Positions 61,111 through 64,000 of a stretch of DNA of 64,000 bases are shown piece after piece. The notes beneath the pieces were generated by a model. That model had not been told where the DNA came from. It did no database searches and worked only from the letters and a program-made list of their open reading frames with translations. The position numbers and the translations under genes were made by a program. This DNA is from Sesamum alatum (lineage: Eukaryota; Streptophyta; Magnoliopsida; Lamiales; Pedaliaceae). Position 1 is the stretch's first letter. Every line of letters starts with the position of its first letter. Location: the NCBI GenBank assembly GCA_034509735.1, contig JACGWO010000011.1, forward strand, positions 25,404,979 to 25,468,978. The letters are read 5' to 3'.

Positions 61111-63009
61111 CATTCTATCATATAGGAGAGAGCCAATTTAATTTTTTAAATGTGAACAATGTGACATTATATGTAATGAGAAAGCAAGATTTATGAGACA
61201 AACTGCATATTTCGTTTTTCTTAAGTCAAACCGTAGGGCTCCTTTACCCGTTTGTCATGCTTCTTTGAAGCCAGACCGCAAATTGATTTTATCAAGTTAA
61301 AGAATATGATTTCAATGTATATATATATATTAGTAAGTGTGGCACATTTATGTATGTACATAAATTTTTAAAAAATATTTAGAATAAAATATTTTGATAA
61401 CGAGTGAAAAATTATCTAATATATACATAAGATAAAAATGCATGAAAAAAAAACTACAAAGAGGTAGTTATGGAAGATTATGATGAGTGAAGAAGTTAAA
61501 ATTTGATTTTTAAAAAGAAAATGGCAGATCAAATCAATTTGGTCACCAAAGTGTTCATCTCCAATAACATATAGTATAGATAAGTATACATAGTCAAATC
61601 TTCTAAATTCATTTTTAATTCTTTTAATTGTATCTACAAAAACAAGGGATATGGTGCATATCGGGGTCCAGCAACACCATAAAATTCGAAGGGTTTTCAC
61701 GAAAATCCTGAGTTAAAAGGGGCTAACCTACAAAGAGAGGTTAACACTCCGATGCTTAAGTCAGTAATGTTCTTACTGAATAAAATGAAAGAAAAATTTG
61801 AATATAAGTGAGAATAATGGTAAAGTGATAAAATTCGTGTATAGTAAGCTCAAAGTAGCTTAAAAATAGAGAGAGTATGAGTAGTATTAGAACTTGTAAG
61901 ATGGAAAGATGCTACAAAAAATGACTGCACAAGGAATTATTTTTTAGGCAATCGTGGAACAAGATTTGGAGGGTGGAGTGCCATACGCCGTTGGAAAGCC
62001 ATGCGAGTTGGCTATTTAACCAAAGAATTTGTTTGGGATTTGAATTTGTATTGCCAAAGATATTATCATTTTACCAAATCTTGTCAAATTTGTCCATGTT
62101 TTCGGGATTCTATTACTTATTGATTAAAGATCTGATTATAGCTAAATTCTTAAGAGTTTGTTGGAGATATTTTACAATGACGTGTCCCCACGTGTCAGCG
62201 ACCTATATGACGTGTCATTCTTGCTGTATCCGGACTAGACTTGTTGAAAGAGGCTTTCTTTTTTTACCTGCCAGATTAGTGAAGATAATGTGGCTCTATG
62301 GGTAAAGGCCCTGCTCATGGGCTGATGAGGCTCTACCTCCTGGCCTGTTTGGTTAGAAACCTATCTCCTTGCTCTTGGACTTTCAAGGTGAATATTTTGA
62401 GGGGCATTAGATCAGAAAACATTTTCACCTCTATATTTTTGGAAATTTTAAACTTCACAAATACTACTGGTGAGTTGTATTCTTATTTTAATTTATTTTT
62501 CTCCTTTTTTTCACTATTATTCTTTTTAAAAGTTGCACTAGATTTTACATGCAAGAGAATAAATTTTATTTATGAATATAAATAATTAAAAAAAATAGAG
62601 TTTAGCATGTAAGTATATGACAGATGTCTAACACAAGGGAAAAAAAAACTTAAACCGGGCTGACTAAAAAATAAATGAAATGTAGCTCGTACCCTATGAC
62701 ACGACCAAGAAAAAAGGTAAAATATTATGTTGAAAATATGTAATATTAGATACCATAAAGTTAACCATGAAAGTTACACTAAAAGAATATGAATATGTCT
62801 GAAATCTAGTTTATTTATTATATTTTTTAAAGAAAATTTACTGACACGCAAATACTATGTTCGACACGTATTGAAGGTGTGTTGGCATTATGTTGATATT
62901 CGATACGTGTACAACACAACGAAGAGTGTTTTGTTAAAGTGTTGATGAATTATAGATCCTCATGATCAATCTTTTGTAGATAAAAGTTTGATTGTTTTAA
63001 CCTTTATCA
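61111..63009. other. Spacer with LTR-like segment
   Basis: 61,640-62,420 has higher GC, the tccgatgctta phrase shared with 49,090, and possible LTR character, but no proven ends or coding frame. The rest is AT-rich. Confidence 0.4.
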
Positions 63010-63312
63010 CACTAGAAAAAATGTGATTTTTTACTATGGTCAATTATCACGGTTAAAAGTAAAAAATAATGGCGGATACTAACTAACCACGGTTGTGTAA
63101 TGTCTATTAGTCGTTATTTCTACAAACGAGGTCAAAATATTTGCCACAGCTAAAAACTGTGCAAATATTTTGAACATAAGTAAAACTATAACAGATGCGT
63201 GAATAACCATGGTCAATAAACTTCAACTTTTGTATCGATTTTGTGTGATCCTGGTACGCTTTTTAAGCCGTGGTAATTTATAATGTAAGGAATAATCAAT
63301 TTTTATATAGTG
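63010..63312. mobile_element. Mini-CACTA (MITE), copy 2
   Basis: A 303-bp element beginning CACTAGAAAAAATG and ending with the complement of CACTATATAAAAATTG, flanked by an exact TCA duplication (63,007-63,009 and 63,313-63,315). Internal accacgg and ccgtggt motifs match the copy at 19,496. Confidence 0.9.
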
Positions 63313-64000
63313 TCAATAAACTATAAAATATGAGTTGTTTATGTCCTGATGTAATTTTGTTGATCTCAACACTCCAAAACACATCCCTTTCTTATTCTAC
63401 ACGAGTATAACATTATTTCATGCTTTAATTATTATTATCATTATCTTCTACCCAACAATCAATGACGATAAAAACGTTGGTCTTTTAAAGACGTGTTTAT
63501 TTGGTTGGACTAAACTAAATATCACATGTTTACTTGCAAAATAACCGATTGGAATATAATCAGGCCTAACCTGTGATTGTGAGGGATAATGGGCGGACAA
63601 CAATCCAATTGGATTGGTGGGGTATTTCATCCCATCATGACCAATTAGTAGTGATTAAATACGAAATAACATTGTTGTCTTCAATTACTAAAAAAAGAAA
63701 AAAAGAAAAGTCGAACAAAAGACTATCTTTGGGAAATGTGTTGTTATAAGGGTATATTTGAAAAGTTGAAAATTGTCCAGAATATTACTCTAAATTCTCG
63801 ATAAAAGTAAAAAGTATATTGTTTTAATCCAACGATTTGTCAATACAAGTAAACATAATATCTTGTGGGTTAATCTGATCCCATTAGACCCAATCCAACA
63901 TTCTATCATATATTTATATATCCCACAATAATCCCATCCCTTCAAGTAAATGAAACCTGAGTACCGTATATCAATAGTTCGACTTCACTCATTAAGAAAT
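63313..64000. other. AT-rich spacer to window end
   Basis: Nothing recognisable on either strand. Confidence 0.5.

Noticed and set aside
61973..62585. Two plus-strand frames of 110 and 95 residues
   Set aside because: Hydrophobic, low-complexity translation with no family pattern; the region looks LTR-like.

Overview
This window is plant nuclear DNA, most likely from an asterid eudicot; a Lamiales species is a guess from the look of the repeats. The evidence is AT-rich spacers, split genes with GT-AG introns, and the gene set: a plant sucrose transporter, the chloroplast SRP receptor cpFtsY, a plant GSK3/SHAGGY kinase and a plant nuclear tRNA-Gly. CACTA, LINE, Mutator-like, hAT-like and Helitron-like elements fill most of the rest. 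It is a draft assembly: a gap of exactly 500 N lies at 52,880-53,379, and both of its flanks carry the same sequence.

Layout. 1-2,676 is the 5' part of a decayed CACTA transposon on the minus strand, with its subterminal repeats and terminus. 2,677-5,270 is AT-rich repeat-derived spacer. 5,271-about 11,130 is a nearly full-length, decayed LINE on the minus strand. 11,172-11,585 is an inverted, intron-containing copy of two exons of the sucrose transporter gene that lies intact in layout (minus strand) at 12,594-15,249. 15,250-20,031 is spacer holding a hAT-like MITE, a small Helitron and a mini-CACTA. 20,032-24,145 is a Mutator-like element with an exact 9-bp target duplication; it carries a transposase gene without its catalytic core plus an opposite-strand GRF zinc-finger ORF. 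25,005-26,142 is a 1.1-kb long inverted repeat.

26,403-46,485 is the gene-rich core: an acyl-CoA thioesterase 13-like gene (plus strand, 3 exons), cpFtsY (minus, 11 exons), tRNA-Gly(GCC), a RING-H2 membrane E3 ligase (minus, 5 exons) and a group-III GSK3/SHAGGY-like kinase (minus, 13 exons). All exon joins were worked out by hand from splice signals and keep frame. Order and content recall Arabidopsis At3g61160-At3g61200, except for the inserted cpFtsY. 46,486-64,000 has no gene I can support. It holds MITEs, a 330-bp direct duplication, the falsely duplicated gap flanks, a 177-bp tandem array and another mini-CACTA.

The genes are housekeeping or signalling genes and do not form one pathway: phloem sucrose loading, thylakoid protein targeting, acyl-CoA hydrolysis, ubiquitination and kinase signalling. 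The main oddities are two single-base homopolymer frameshifts in the sucrose transporter, the inverted copy of part of that gene, the GRF-carrying Mutator-like element, a dense family of 9-bp-TSD MITEs in and between the genes, and the assembly artefact at the gap.
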